Of a stretch of 45,258 nt of DNA, positions 1-7,995 are shown one piece after another. Below the pieces are notes generated by a model that worked only from the letters and a program-made list of their open reading frames with translations, did not search any database and had not been told where the DNA came from. This stretch comes from Cyclobacteriaceae bacterium. Lineage in GTDB: Bacteria; Bacteroidota; Bacteroidia; Cytophagales; Cyclobacteriaceae. Each line of letters opens with the position of its first letter. Position 1 is the stretch's first letter. The position numbers were made by a program, and so were the translations under genes. The stretch spans positions 1 through 45,258 of the forward strand of contig CATQIH010000028.1 of assembly GCA_958296015.1 (NCBI GenBank), given 5' to 3'.

Positions 1-2
1 TG

Positions 3-962
3 TATGATAGTGTACAGATTCTGCTGGATGAAGGCATTGTAGCCTTACAAACACAAACCTCGGCACTACCTATTACTAAAGATGACAAATCATCGGAAGA
101 TTTTATTTACAATGGGAAGATAGACCTGTGGATCAAAGCAGCCCATGCACTCAAGGCACGGTACCTATTGCATTTGAGCAAAACAGACCAATACAATCCT
201 CAGGCTATTTTAGCAGAAATAGACCAGGCATTTGCTGGCTCGGCGGAAGATGCTCAGGTGCCTTATTATGGAGAAAGAATAAATCCCTGGGCGCAAGCTG
301 CCATTGCCAATGCAGGGCTAAATCTTGATGGCTGGATATCTCAGCAACTAGTGCAGGCCATGGATGGTACCACCTATGGCTACAACGATCCACGGAAGCC
401 CTTGATGTACGACACAACGGCAAATGGCATGTATGTAGGCACTGTGAACGGTGCAGGCAGAGGAGACGCTCCTGCAGCAGGTGCCCGCTCTACGCTGGTG
501 GAAAATAGCTACTACGCATCACGTACAGCTCCTATTATGGTGGTTACTTATTTTGAGCAGAAATTTATAGAAGCAGAAGCAGCACTGGATGTTGGTGACC
601 GTGACCGGGCCTATGCGGCTTACCTGGCGGGCATTACTGCACATATGGCAAAAATTGGTGTAACCAAAGCAGATGACAGTACATACGTTGCTAACCCTGC
701 CGTAAGCGTAGGGGCTGACAATCTTACCATAGACTTGATCATGAAAGAGAAATATATTGCCATGTATCTTCACCCTGAGGCGTGGACAGATGCCAGAAGG
801 TACAACTATCAGTATGCTAACATGACGGTGCCAGACAACCTGAATCCTGCTCTTAACGGGCAGTTTATCCGTCGGTTAAGCTATCCGGATTCGGAACTTA
901 CCCGAAATGGTGCTAATGTGCCGTCTGTTACGCTGAGTGATAAAATATGGTGGGACCAATAA
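3..962 (+). CDS. SusD/RagB-like outer membrane lipoprotein, C-terminal part (5' end outside window)
   Basis: The reading frame is open from the first complete codon of the window to a TAA stop, so the N-terminus with its lipoprotein signal is missing. The visible 319 residues resemble the SusD-like group 2 family: a helical TPR-like region (LKARYLLHLSK), the stretch QAMDGTTYGYNDPRKPL, and the conserved tail motif EKYIAMYLHPEAWTDARRY, which is very typical of this family. Family knowledge: such proteins sit on the outer leaflet of the outer membrane and hand glycans or peptides to a partner SusC TonB-dependent channel, which should lie just upstream of the window. A small lipoprotein gene follows 18 bp downstream and is probably co-transcribed. 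The substrate cannot be told from the sequence. Confidence 0.9.
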   Translation, partial: YDSVQILLDEGIVALQTQTSALPITKDDKSSEDFIYNGKIDLWIKAAHALKARYLLHLSKTDQYNPQAILAEIDQAFAGSAEDAQVPYYGERINPWAQAAIANAGLNLDGWISQQLVQAMDGTTYGYNDPRKPLMYDTTANGMYVGTVNGAGRGDAPAAGARSTLVENSYYASRTAPIMVVTYFEQKFIEAEAALDVGDRDRAYAAYLAGITAHMAKIGVTKADDSTYVANPAVSVGADNLTIDLIMKEKYIAMYLHPEAWTDARRYNYQYANMTVPDNLNPALNGQFIRRLSYPDSELTRNGANVPSVTLSDKIWWDQ

Positions 963-980
963 TTTATAATAATCGTATTT

Positions 981-1436
981 ATGAAAACATATTCAATAAC
1001 TTTTATACTCTTTTTCCTGGCCATAAGTCTGACATTTGTAGCTTGTGAGAAAAATGACCAGCTGCCTAATTATGAACTGTTGGGCACGTCTACAGCGACT
1101 ATTGTAGAAATTGATTTCCCTAAAGATACAGTAGCACAAGGCGAGCAGGTTGATGTAACGTTTACATATGTCAATCTGACCGAAGACCCTATAAAGTCTG
1201 CCCAGTTGCTGACAAAGCCGGATGTAGAAGGTGCAGATTTTACAGAACTTACTACTCTGGATCAAACTTCGGCACCTGTTGATAAGGAAGTTACCTTCAC
1301 TTATACCTATACTGCCCCGAATGTACCAGACAGTACCAACGTTGATATAGATATGGTACTAACCTCTCAGAAGCAGTTTCCACAGCGGGAGCGCACGAGT
1401 TTTGTAGTTTCTGCCCCCAAGGCAGTACAACCCTAA
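981..1436 (+). CDS. Small secreted lipoprotein downstream of SusD-like gene
   Basis: The 151-residue product starts with a signal peptide and a lipobox (TFVACEK, cysteine near residue 22), so it is predicted to be a lipoprotein. The rest is acidic and threonine-rich with alternating beta-strand character (VDVTFTYVNLTEDPIKSAQLL, then FTYTYTAPNVPDSTNVDIDMVL), resembling a single Ig-like or cadherin-like beta-sandwich. No named family was recognised. Its position immediately behind a SusD-like gene suggests a surface accessory lipoprotein of that uptake system, as is common in SusCD loci. That role is inference from position only. Confidence 0.75.
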   Translation: MKTYSITFILFFLAISLTFVACEKNDQLPNYELLGTSTATIVEIDFPKDTVAQGEQVDVTFTYVNLTEDPIKSAQLLTKPDVEGADFTELTTLDQTSAPVDKEVTFTYTYTAPNVPDSTNVDIDMVLTSQKQFPQRERTSFVVSAPKAVQP

Positions 1437-1628
1437 TGTTTGCCGTATTTTTTCAGAACATCACCAACTGTAAATAGTAGAGCCTTGGATAAGCATGTTG
1501 GTCTTGGAGGTTAGCTACCTCCTGACTAACACGCTGTGTGGCTTGAAGTTAGTATATCGTAAAAAGAGGTATAGAACCAAGTACGATGAAGTTTTGTTGA
1601 CATCCTGTACCATCACAACGCATAGCTT

Positions 1629-2117
1629 ATGAAAACCAAACAAGCCAAAACCGGTCAGGAATCTGTATGGGATTATCCCAGACCACCCCGTATAGAAGAA
1701 GTGCATCAGTACGTGCAGGTGTTTTTTGATGGTATATCCATTGCCAGCACCTATCAGGCGAAGCGCGTACTGGAAACCAGTCACCCGCCCGTCTATTATA
1801 TTCCTTTGATAGATACCCGCTTTGAGTTCTTGTTTAAAACAGAAAAGAGTTCATTCTGTGAGTTCAAGGGCATTGCCCGCTATTTTACGGTAAAAACCAA
1901 CAGCAAAGAAGCCATAGATGCTGCCTGGTATTATCCTGATCCTCGAAATACTTACGCGTCAATCAAAGACTGTGTAGCATTTTATCCTTCCCGCATGGAA
2001 GCCTGCTACGTAGACGGTGAAAAAGTACAAGCACAGGAAGGTGATTTTTATGGCGGTTGGATTACCAGCAATATCGTAGGACCATTCAAAGGCGGCCCTG
2101 GCACCGCAGGATGGTAG
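1629..2117 (+). CDS. DUF427 domain protein
   Basis: This 162-residue soluble protein matches the DUF427 family in several places: an N-terminal WDYPRPPRIE, the central core VYYIPLIDTRFEFLFKTEKSSFCEFKGIARYFTV, the AAWYYPDP motif, and the end segment VAFYPSRMEACYVDGEKV. The C-terminal tail GGWITSNIVGPFKGGPGTAGW is a longer form also seen in this family. There is no signal peptide, so it should be cytoplasmic. The function of DUF427 proteins is not established; the fold is a small beta-barrel. The gene stands alone between the SusD locus and a DUF4920 gene 23 bp downstream, which it may be co-transcribed with. Confidence 0.85.
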   Translation: MKTKQAKTGQESVWDYPRPPRIEEVHQYVQVFFDGISIASTYQAKRVLETSHPPVYYIPLIDTRFEFLFKTEKSSFCEFKGIARYFTVKTNSKEAIDAAWYYPDPRNTYASIKDCVAFYPSRMEACYVDGEKVQAQEGDFYGGWITSNIVGPFKGGPGTAGW

Positions 2118-2140
2118 TCAATTAATAACCATGAATAAAG

Positions 2141-2596
2141 ATGCATAAGTTTTTATTTACATCGTGTTTGGTAGCCTTCGTATCATTGGCTGCCATAGCA
2201 CAGGAAGCCGCCTACTTCGGAGAGAAAGTTACGGCAAAGGATGCCATGCAACCTGCTGAATTCTTGAAAATTATGGACCAGAAAGGAGAGGCCAACACCA
2301 AGCTGGAAGCCAGGATCAATGGTGTATGCCAGATGAAAGGTTGCTGGATGACGCTCGATATGGGCAATGGCCGGGAAGTGATGGTACGCTTCAGAGACTA
2401 CGGCTTCTTCGTACCCAAAGATGCTGCCGGTAAAACAGCGATCGTAGCAGGAAAAGCTTCCATAGATACCCTGTCTGTAGAAACCCTGCGCCACTACGCG
2501 CAAGATGCCGGTAAATCTAAGAAGGAGATAGATACCATCACCCAACCCGAGCAGCGCGTGTCTTTTATAGCCAATGGAGTGATGATTGAGAAATAG
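2141..2596 (+). CDS. DUF4920 periplasmic protein
   Basis: The 151-residue product has a cleavable signal peptide ending near AIAQ. The mature part carries the family signature in which GVCQMKGCWMTL supplies two cysteines in a CxxxGCW context, followed by VMVRFRDYGFFVPKDAAGKTAIVAGKA. DUF4920 proteins are small periplasmic proteins of Bacteroidota with an OB-like beta fold; the paired cysteines suggest metal or redox chemistry, but no function is proven. The gene is followed by a strong hairpin terminator. A second ATG 10 bp upstream opens only a five-codon frame, so the start used here at 2141, leading directly into the signal peptide, is preferred. Confidence 0.85.
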   Translation: MHKFLFTSCLVAFVSLAAIAQEAAYFGEKVTAKDAMQPAEFLKIMDQKGEANTKLEARINGVCQMKGCWMTLDMGNGREVMVRFRDYGFFVPKDAAGKTAIVAGKASIDTLSVETLRHYAQDAGKSKKEIDTITQPEQRVSFIANGVMIEK

Positions 2597-2607
2597 TATA
2601 GTATCCC

Positions 2608-2653
2608 AACTCTACAAGGACTTTTAGCAACGCACAAAAGCCCTTGTAGAGTT
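2608..2653. terminator. Hairpin terminator after DUF4920 gene
   Basis: An 18-bp stem (AACTCTACAAGGACTTTT against AAAAGCCCTTGTAGAGTT, one mismatch) closes a ten-base loop 11 bp after the stop codon. A and T tracts flank the loop side rather than a classic T run. It lies between convergent reading frames and may act in both directions. Confidence 0.7.
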
Positions 2654-2678
2654 ATGGTTAAAGTGGCTCATCGCTTTA

Positions 2679-3219
2679 TCAGTCATGCTGTCCCAACTTC
2701 AGGCGTAGCATCAGTTCCACCTTGTTAGAATAATAATAGTCGTTGTGAGGCACATAAAGCAACAAAATATCCGCTGTATTTCTGATACTGGCACCTCCAT
2801 GCAGTTTCAAATAACGGAACGTTCCCCAGTCGCTGCTTATCCAGTCTTTAGCTCCCCCACATGGATAGCGTGGCTCCGATGAAAGCTGCTTGTTTGATCT
2901 TCATGAAGATGTTGAAATCACCGGCAAAATAATCTTTTAATGCAGTAACAGCGATAGATGGATGCAAGGATACTTCAGCCTCCTCTGAGGTATGAAAAAC
3001 CAAATAACCCGTAAACGACCGCATGTTTTCAAGCATAAAATTACCTCCTCTGTAAGGAAAGGCTAACAGATTTTTTACGTTAAATCCTATATCAAACATG
3101 GGAAGATGATATAATACGCCTACGTCCGCATCAGCTTTTTGAGCGGACTCAGGAACCAAAGGATCATTAGGGTCAATATACCTAAGTCTAGAAAATGATA
3201 TCTTATTATAATAATTCAA
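2679..3219 (-). pseudogene. PorP/SprF-like outer membrane protein, truncated and frameshifted
   Basis: The reading frame from 3219 to 2848 encodes a C-terminal part of a PorP/SprF-type beta-barrel protein linked to type IX secretion: ISFSRLRYIDPNDPLVPES, then DVGVLYHLPMFDIGFNVKNLL, then FIGATLSMWG. The N-terminal part, with the signal peptide and first strands, is absent because the frame runs into the end of the IS982 element at 3216. It stops after MWGS, at a run of five Gs (2854-2858 on the plus strand). Dropping one G opens a further frame to 2679 (GAKDWISSDWGTFRYLKLHGG, ending in KVELMLRLKLGQHD), which looks like the natural final barrel strands. The gene is therefore broken at both ends. 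Confidence 0.75.
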
Positions 3220-4057
3220 GTTGCAGATAATGTTTTTTTAAAAGTGAAAGCAAAGATGAACAAGATAATCTTGAGCAGAAACCCCTGTGGGGTGACCGCA
3301 TGAATCTTAGCTGGGAAATGAGCGGTAATCTCACTGAAAGAAATTTCTATTCGCTTACGATAGTACTTTTTCAAAAAACGCATGGAGGCACTATCCTGTC
3401 GCTTGGAATTGCTTTTGCGCTCTACCAATAGGCGAATCTGCTCACACTCTTCGTAAAGGTCCTCTACTTCGTAGTTTAGATAAGCACTATCGGCGTATAC
3501 CTGACTATCTTCAGGTAGATCAAGTGGCATAGCTTGCAGAGCGGTATTATCGTGGATAGAGCCTGCGGTGATATAGTAATCTACCGGAATACCATCCTCG
3601 GTAGCGACTACTTGCACCTTGAAACCATAGAAAAACTGCCGTTTAGAGGCATTGTAACCCCGATAGGCTTCCCCTTGCAGTAGCTTACTTCTTTTAATGC
3701 GGATGTTTTTACAGACCGCTACCGCCCGGCGGCCCGGCGGAAATGAATCTATTAAATACCGGCTTTCCGTATTGAGCCGCTTGAGAGTCTGGCCTAAAGC
3801 AATGAAGATACTAGTAAGTATACCGGTTAAGCGATGCAGATGGCGGTTAAAATTGGACTTGTCTACCTTAGCCATGCATGATGTTGCTGCATATATTGAT
3901 AGGCAGTATGTTGGTTGCCGTAGAAATACTGTGCCGAAACCACCGCTACGGTGAGTATCTCAGCATCACTTACCTTGCGGCGAGTATCTAGATTAGGCTG
4001 ACTGATTTTCAAATAATCGTCCATAAAACAGTATATTGCAATGGTGTAGTCTGTCAT
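3216..4057 (-). pseudogene. IS982-family transposase, split by a frameshift
   Basis: Two overlapping frames make up one DDE transposase. The first (4057 to 3863, 64 aa) carries the usual N-terminus, with KVSDAEILTVAVVSAQYFYGN. The second (3875 to 3216) continues with DKSNFNRHLHRL and contains the catalytic region: LIDSFP (first Asp), YADSAYLNYE (second Asp) and KRIEISFSEIT (Glu), followed by the typical basic GFLLK tail. Inserting one base near 3870, between HHAW and AKVDKSNFN, rejoins the two parts to about 280 residues, the normal family size. There is no obvious slippery heptamer and IS982 enzymes are normally one frame, so this is more likely inactivation than programmed frameshifting. 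Confidence 0.8.
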
Positions 4058-4143
4058 CGTTTTGTCGAGTTAAGCGTGAGAACTTCTCTCTAACAATCTT
4101 TTGGCAGACTATGCTTCATTTATACCAATAATCCGCAACTTGA
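3216..4143 (-). mobile_element. IS982-family insertion sequence
   Basis: The element is about 928 bp, bounded by inverted repeats: TCAAGTTGCAGATAATG at the left and the reverse complement of ATAATCCGCAACTTGA at the right. At least nine terminal bases are identical; the agreement may run a few bases further out (GAATTA), so the exact ends are uncertain by 2-4 bp. The transposase stop codon is supplied by the terminal TCA of the left repeat. No target duplication of 5-9 bp is visible, and the two flanks come from unrelated genes. Confidence 0.8.
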
Positions 4144-4291
4144 ATTAATTAAAAGGTATGACTTTCAAATATTTGATGCTATCATAGTAGCTTCTGCTTT
4201 AGAGGCTGGCTGTGAAATATTATACTCTGAAGATTTACAACATAAGCAACTTATCGAAAAACAACTAACCATTATCAACCCTTTTCTATAA
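4142..4291 (+). pseudogene. VapC-type PIN-domain toxin, C-terminal remnant
   Basis: Directly after the right end of the IS982 element a frame of about 49 codons reads ELIKRYDFQIFDAIIVASAL, then GCEILYSEDLQHKQLIEKQLTIINPFL and a TAA stop. This is the standard end of VapC PIN-domain RNases: the FDAIIVASAL helix with the third acidic residue, the YSEDLQH motif with the fourth, and the closing INPF. The first half of the domain and any antitoxin gene are missing, so it cannot be functional. Confidence 0.8.
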
Positions 4292-4505
4292 CAGAAAAGT
4301 ATTTTCAGAAGTAATACTACAAACTGTGCAGGGATTGCCACTTAGAAAGACATAGACACCATTCTTGTTTGCTGCTTATGTAGTAACAGCCTGCTATCTT
4401 TGAATTACTGGATTGTTTATCCTAGATTTGTACTGTTAATATTTTAAGCTCTTAGCGATAATCTATCAATAATTGTTAAATATTTTTATTTTACTACATT
4501 CCTCA

Positions 4506-4513
4506 TATATTTG
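4506..4513 (+). promoter_or_regulatory. Candidate Bacteroidota -7 box (TATATTTG)
   Basis: TATATTTG fits the TAnnTTTG -7 consensus of Bacteroidota sigma-A promoters. It lies 42 bp before the mannose-1-phosphate guanylyltransferase start in a very AT-rich stretch. No convincing TTG -33 element is found at the expected spacing, so the call rests on one box. Confidence 0.4.
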
Positions 4514-4555
4514 TATTGTTTTATTTTAAATTAATATTTAATCAATACAAAAACT

Positions 4556-5632
4556 ATGAAAAATAATTATGCGCTCATCATGGCCGGAGGTGTAGGAACT
4601 CGCTTGTGGCCTATTAGCCGCCAGCATTTTCCCAAGCAATTCCACGATGTATTAGGTATCGGCGAATCATTGCTGCAACTCACATATAACCGTCTGCTGG
4701 ATGTCTGCCCTGCGGAAAATATTTTTATCATCTCCAACGAAGACTACTACGGGCTGATCAACGAGCAGCTTCCGGCACTCACTGACGATCAGATATTACT
4801 GGAACCTCAGTTGAGAAACACAGCCCCCTGCGTAGCCTACGCTTTTCATAAGATTGCACAGAAAAATCCTGATGCCAATCTGATCGTATGTCCGGCAGAT
4901 CACCTGATCGTCAAACAGGACCAATTTGCCAAATTAGCCAAACGCGCGCTGGAAATAGCCTCACAAGAGGATGTACTGATTACTTTTGGTATTACTCCTA
5001 CCCGGCCTGATACTGGTTATGGTTATATTGAGTTTGACAACCAGCAGGGTGCACAGGATATTTATAAAGTAAAAGATTTTAAAGAAAAGCCTGATGAAGC
5101 CACAGCCAACGAATTTCTGGCTTCTGGCAATTTCGTATGGAATTCCGGTATCTTTGTGTGGAGCCTTGCTGCCATTATTAAAAGTTACGCACAACACCTT
5201 CCGGAAGTCAACCAGCTGTTTGCCGATGGTACATCCAGCTACTACACCAACCAGGAAAAGCCGTTTATAGCTCAGGTGTACGACAAATGCATGAACATAT
5301 CAATAGATTACGGCATTCTGGAAAAAGCAGAGAATGTGTATGTGATGCCTGCGGAATTTGGCTGGACAGACCTAGGTACCTGGAAATCTATAGACACACA
5401 GCAGGAAAAGGATGCTCACAATAACAGCTTGCAGGGCGAAGTAATGGTATACGACACCAGCAACTCATTTGTGAAGGTAGCTGACAACAAAATGGCCGTG
5501 GTGCAGGGGCTCGATAATTATATTGTTGTGGTAGCCGAAGATGCTGTGATGATCTGCAACAAAGACCAGGAGCAGATGGTCAAGAAGTTTTTGAATGACA
5601 TCAAAGAAAAAGGTCTCAAAGCGTACGTATAA
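4556..5632 (+). CDS. manC: Mannose-1-phosphate guanylyltransferase
   Basis: This 358-residue cytoplasmic enzyme makes GDP-mannose from mannose-1-phosphate and GTP. The nucleotidyltransferase signature AGGVGTRLWPISR lies at residues 10-22, FPKQF follows at 25-29, and the sequence continues with LLEPQLRNTAPCVAYA, CPADHLI and FKEKPD in the usual order. The length matches the short form of the family without the phosphomannose isomerase domain. The next gene, 58 bp downstream, encodes GDP-L-fucose synthase, so the pair serves GDP-sugar supply for surface polysaccharides or glycoproteins. The GDP-mannose 4,6-dehydratase that should act between the two enzymes is not in this window. Confidence 0.93.
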   Translation: MKNNYALIMAGGVGTRLWPISRQHFPKQFHDVLGIGESLLQLTYNRLLDVCPAENIFIISNEDYYGLINEQLPALTDDQILLEPQLRNTAPCVAYAFHKIAQKNPDANLIVCPADHLIVKQDQFAKLAKRALEIASQEDVLITFGITPTRPDTGYGYIEFDNQQGAQDIYKVKDFKEKPDEATANEFLASGNFVWNSGIFVWSLAAIIKSYAQHLPEVNQLFADGTSSYYTNQEKPFIAQVYDKCMNISIDYGILEKAENVYVMPAEFGWTDLGTWKSIDTQQEKDAHNNSLQGEVMVYDTSNSFVKVADNKMAVVQGLDNYIVVVAEDAVMICNKDQEQMVKKFLNDIKEKGLKAYV

Positions 5633-5690
5633 GCCTTGTGCTACAGCAAAGGTGTTCACTACCGTTAGGGTTGGTATTAAACTTTAAGTT

Positions 5691-6623
5691 TTGGAAAAAG
5701 ACGCTAAAATATATATTGCCGGACATAGGGGAATGGTAGGCTCTGCCATACTGCGCAACCTGCAAAACAAGGGGTATGCTAACTTCGTCCTGAAAACCTC
5801 TCAGGAACTGGACCTCCGCCATCATCAGCAGGTGCATGATTTTTTTGTCACAGAACAGCCAGACTATGTGTTTCTGGCAGCAGCCAAAGTAGGAGGCATC
5901 CAGGCCAACAATGTGTATCGGGGTGAGTTTCTGTACGACAACCTGTCTATTCAGAACAACGTAATCCACGAAAGCCATCTAAATGGTGTTAGGAAGCTCC
6001 AGTTTTTGGGCTCTTCCTGCATCTACCCGAAGATGGCTCCGCAACCGCTGAAAGAGGAATACCTGCTGACAGGTACGCTGGAACCTACCAATGAGCCGTA
6101 TGCTATTGCCAAAATTGCCGGTGTCAAAATGTGTGAGACCTACCGGGCGCAGTATGGCGACAGTTTTATTTCGGTGATGCCTACCAACTTGTATGGCCCG
6201 AACGATCATTACGATCTGAACAATTCGCACGTATTACCGGCACTCATGCGTAAATTTCACGAAGCCAAAGTAAACCATGCGAAATTTGTGGAAATCTGGG
6301 GTACGGGTAGTCCCAGGCGAGAATTTCTGCATGTAGATGATCTGGCCGAAGCTTGTGTCTATCTGATGGAAAACTACCATGAGGCAGAACTGGTCAATAT
6401 TGGCACGGGCGAAGACCTCAGCATCAAAGACCTGGCATTGCTCATCAAAGGTATTGTAGGTTTTGCAGGAGAACTTCGCTTTGATACCTCCAAACCCGAT
6501 GGTACACCGCGCAAGTTGCTGGATGTAAGCAAACTCCACAGCTATGGCTGGAAGCACCAAATTGGACTGAAAGAAGGGATCGCTTCCGTATACGAACAGT
6601 ATGCTAAAGAAGTAGCCGTCTGA
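5691..6623 (+). CDS. fcl: GDP-L-fucose synthase
   Basis: This NADPH-dependent epimerase/reductase converts GDP-4-keto-6-deoxy-D-mannose to GDP-L-fucose. The Rossmann motif GHRGMVG is at residues 11-17, the catalytic serine lies in GSSCIYP (S108/S109), and the YxxxK pair is Y137/K141 in [26 protein letters not shown] and [10 protein letters not shown] are family hallmarks, and 310 residues is the normal size. The only start that keeps the whole N-terminal strand is TTG at 5691; the first in-frame ATG lies inside the Rossmann motif. The gene follows manC and ends in a terminator. Confidence 0.93.
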   Translation: MEKDAKIYIAGHRGMVGSAILRNLQNKGYANFVLKTSQELDLRHHQQVHDFFVTEQPDYVFLAAAKVGGIQANNVYRGEFLYDNLSIQNNVIHESHLNGVRKLQFLGSSCIYPKMAPQPLKEEYLLTGTLEPTNEPYAIAKIAGVKMCETYRAQYGDSFISVMPTNLYGPNDHYDLNNSHVLPALMRKFHEAKVNHAKFVEIWGTGSPRREFLHVDDLAEACVYLMENYHEAELVNIGTGEDLSIKDLALLIKGIVGFAGELRFDTSKPDGTPRKLLDVSKLHSYGWKHQIGLKEGIASVYEQYAKEVAV

Positions 6624-6685
6624 CAGGCAATATACATAGAAGCTAGGTATTTGATCTGGCCTGTAGATTCATCAAACAATAGAAA

Positions 6686-6735
6686 GCATTCGGACGTTTA
6701 CAGACTAAGTTTCGTAAACACCCGAATGTTTTTTT
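6686..6735 (+). terminator. Terminator after fcl
   Basis: GCATTCGG-GTTTAC pairs across a short loop with GTAAAC-CCGAATG, with two non-Watson-Crick positions in the middle, and is followed by seven Ts. It lies about 60 bp after the fcl stop. Confidence 0.7.
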
Positions 6736-6810
6736 GCATTAATACGCTGTGATTCGGGTTAGAAGAAACAATCTGATCATTTTTAATCTGCAATTTTCAA
6801 ATCATACATC

Positions 6811-6993
6811 ATGGCCCGACTCAGACTTTCCAAAACAGACAAGATTATCTTAGGCGTGTGTGGCGGACTTGCCCCTCATTTTGGCATAGATACCACCATC
6901 CTCCGTATCATTTTTGTCATAGCCGCTATTGCAGGCTTCGGCTCCCCGGTCATTATATACCTGATACTCTACCTGGTTATGCGGTTCCAGTGA
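6811..6993 (+). CDS. PspC-domain small membrane protein
   Basis: The 60-residue product is almost entirely a PspC domain: LSKTDKIILGVCGGLAPHFGIDTTILRIIFVI, then a hydrophobic membrane segment to the end (IIYLILYLVM). Single-domain PspC proteins of this size are common in Bacteroidota. The family is linked to the envelope stress (phage shock) response through work in Proteobacteria; here the role is unknown. The gene stands alone, with a terminator on each side. Confidence 0.88.
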   Translation: MARLRLSKTDKIILGVCGGLAPHFGIDTTILRIIFVIAAIAGFGSPVIIYLILYLVMRFQ

Positions 6994-7027
6994 TTGTTGC
7001 CAAATCTTTTAAGGAACAGTTAAAATA

Positions 7028-7053
7028 AAAAGTGCCAATATTATGGCACTTTT
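7028..7053. terminator. Hairpin terminator between PspC gene and T9SS remnant
   Basis: AAAAGTGCCA pairs perfectly with TGGCACTTTT over a six-base loop. A and T tracts on both sides make it suitable for both directions. It lies between the PspC gene and the convergent secretion-tail remnant. Confidence 0.75.
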
Positions 7054-7066
7054 ACAGATTTGAAAT

Positions 7067-7171
7067 TTAGCGTATAATAATTTGCTTTGGTAGTAAAGCC
7101 TCCTTATAAAATACATGTGAAAAGTAAGTGCCTGATGGTAGTTGACTGGTGTCCAGGTCTATTCTTTCGTT
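7067..7171 (-). pseudogene. Type IX secretion C-terminal domain remnant
   Basis: The 34 codons before the TAA stop read NERIDLDTSQLPSGTYFSHV, then FYKEALLPKQIIIR. This is the end of a type A T9SS sorting domain (the LPSGTYF turn and a closing basic KQIIIR strand), which directs large secreted proteins to the cell surface. The frame is cut by the left end of the IS1-family element at 7172, and no upstream part of the cargo protein is found on the other side of the element. Confidence 0.7.
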
Positions 7172-7189
7172 GGTAATGTTACAGAATGT

Positions 7190-7215
7190 ATGCTGCTTTT
7201 CAAGCAGCATTTTTT
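7190..7215 (+). terminator. Terminator inside the left end of IS1
   Basis: ATGCTGCTT and AAGCAGCAT form a nine-base perfect stem with a TTC loop, followed by six Ts on the plus strand. It overlaps the inner part of the left inverted repeat and would stop transcripts entering the element from the left. Confidence 0.55.
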
Positions 7216-7956
7216 CGCCAAATATAGGCTTTGATAAAACCAAAATGCATATCATCTTTTTTAGAAAAACAAATAGTTTTTTTGGCAGAGCCTTTTGATA
7301 TGAGTTCTGAAATTTAAATTCTGCCGTTCTATTTTTTGCGTCTTTTTCTTTGATATGGTATGTTTTTCTGATGGTCTATGTTTCTTGTACGATTTCCAAT
7401 TGTCTGTGTAATAGTGTTTTATATCCAAGTGTACCATTTTTCGCATCAGTTTTTTACAGCTTGCATCATTACGCTTGCCTATTTGAAAAGCTAATATTTT
7501 GCCAGTATTGCCGCATTATGCGTACCAAACCCAACGTTTGCCCTTCTCACGATGGCCTACCCAAGACCAAAATTCGTCAATCATAACATTTTCGAAGGTG
7601 CCTTCAACTTGTGGTTCCTGCATGGTCATAAACCATGTCCTTAATGTCAATATTACTGTTACCGCACTGATTTTCAATACATTAGCAATATCCCTGATGC
7701 TACTGGCGCGCATAGCCATCGCAGATATTTGTTTCTTAATTCGTGGATCAGCTCCTCTATATTGGTAATCAAACTGAAACTGTTTTTTGCAATCATGGCA
7801 AAGAAAATTCTGACGCCCATTTCCTTTAATATCATTTCTCTTTACTTTGGCACTATCGCAATGAGCCACCGTGGCGCGGGGCAATACACTTTTACTTGAA
7901 CGTAACACATTCAGCAAAAATGGGCTTTCATTGCGATTTTTCATAGCAGCATACAT
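7200..7956 (-). pseudogene. IS1-family transposase, inactivated
   Basis: The InsA-like part has a zinc-ribbon (HCDSAKVKRNDIKGNGRQNF, then LCHDCKKQFQ) and a helix-turn-helix (MRASSIRDIANVLKISAVTV). The InsB-like part has IDEFWSWVGHREKG, FQIGKR, YYTDNWKSYKKHRPSEKH and KIERQNLNFRTHIKRLC. Three lesions are visible. The first cysteine of the leading CxxC pair is Val (VAHC). An in-frame TAA at 7516-7518 interrupts WVWYA-CGNTGKILAF. A one-base excess in the T7 run at 7277-7283 shifts the frame after KRLCQK; removing it restores the typical TICFSKKDDMH ending and a stop at 7200. The fused InsA-InsB frame is normal for many IS1 relatives. Confidence 0.82.
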
Positions 7957-7995
7957 TCTAAAACACTACCAAAATTTGCTTCTTTTAAAAAAAAT

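Larger units (their letters stand above)
7172..7970 (-). mobile_element. IS1-family insertion sequence, degenerate
   Basis: The 799-bp element is bounded by 25-bp imperfect inverted repeats: GGTAATGTTACAGAATGTAT with GCTGC at the left, and GGTAGTGTTTTAGAATGTAT with GCTGC read from the right (about 21 of 25 positions agree). The size and transposase fit IS1. No 8-9 bp target duplication is seen in the flanks (ATTCTTTCGT on the left, AAAATTTGCT on the right). Confidence 0.82.

Noticed and set aside
519-773. Antisense open frames under real genes, for example here under the SusD-like gene
   Set aside because: They overlap strongly supported genes, show no domain, signal or start context, and appear throughout the window as shadows.
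3863-3875. Programmed frameshift in the IS982 transposase
   Set aside because: No slippery A6G or A7-type heptamer is present at the overlap and IS982 enzymes are normally encoded in a single frame, so a mutation is simpler.
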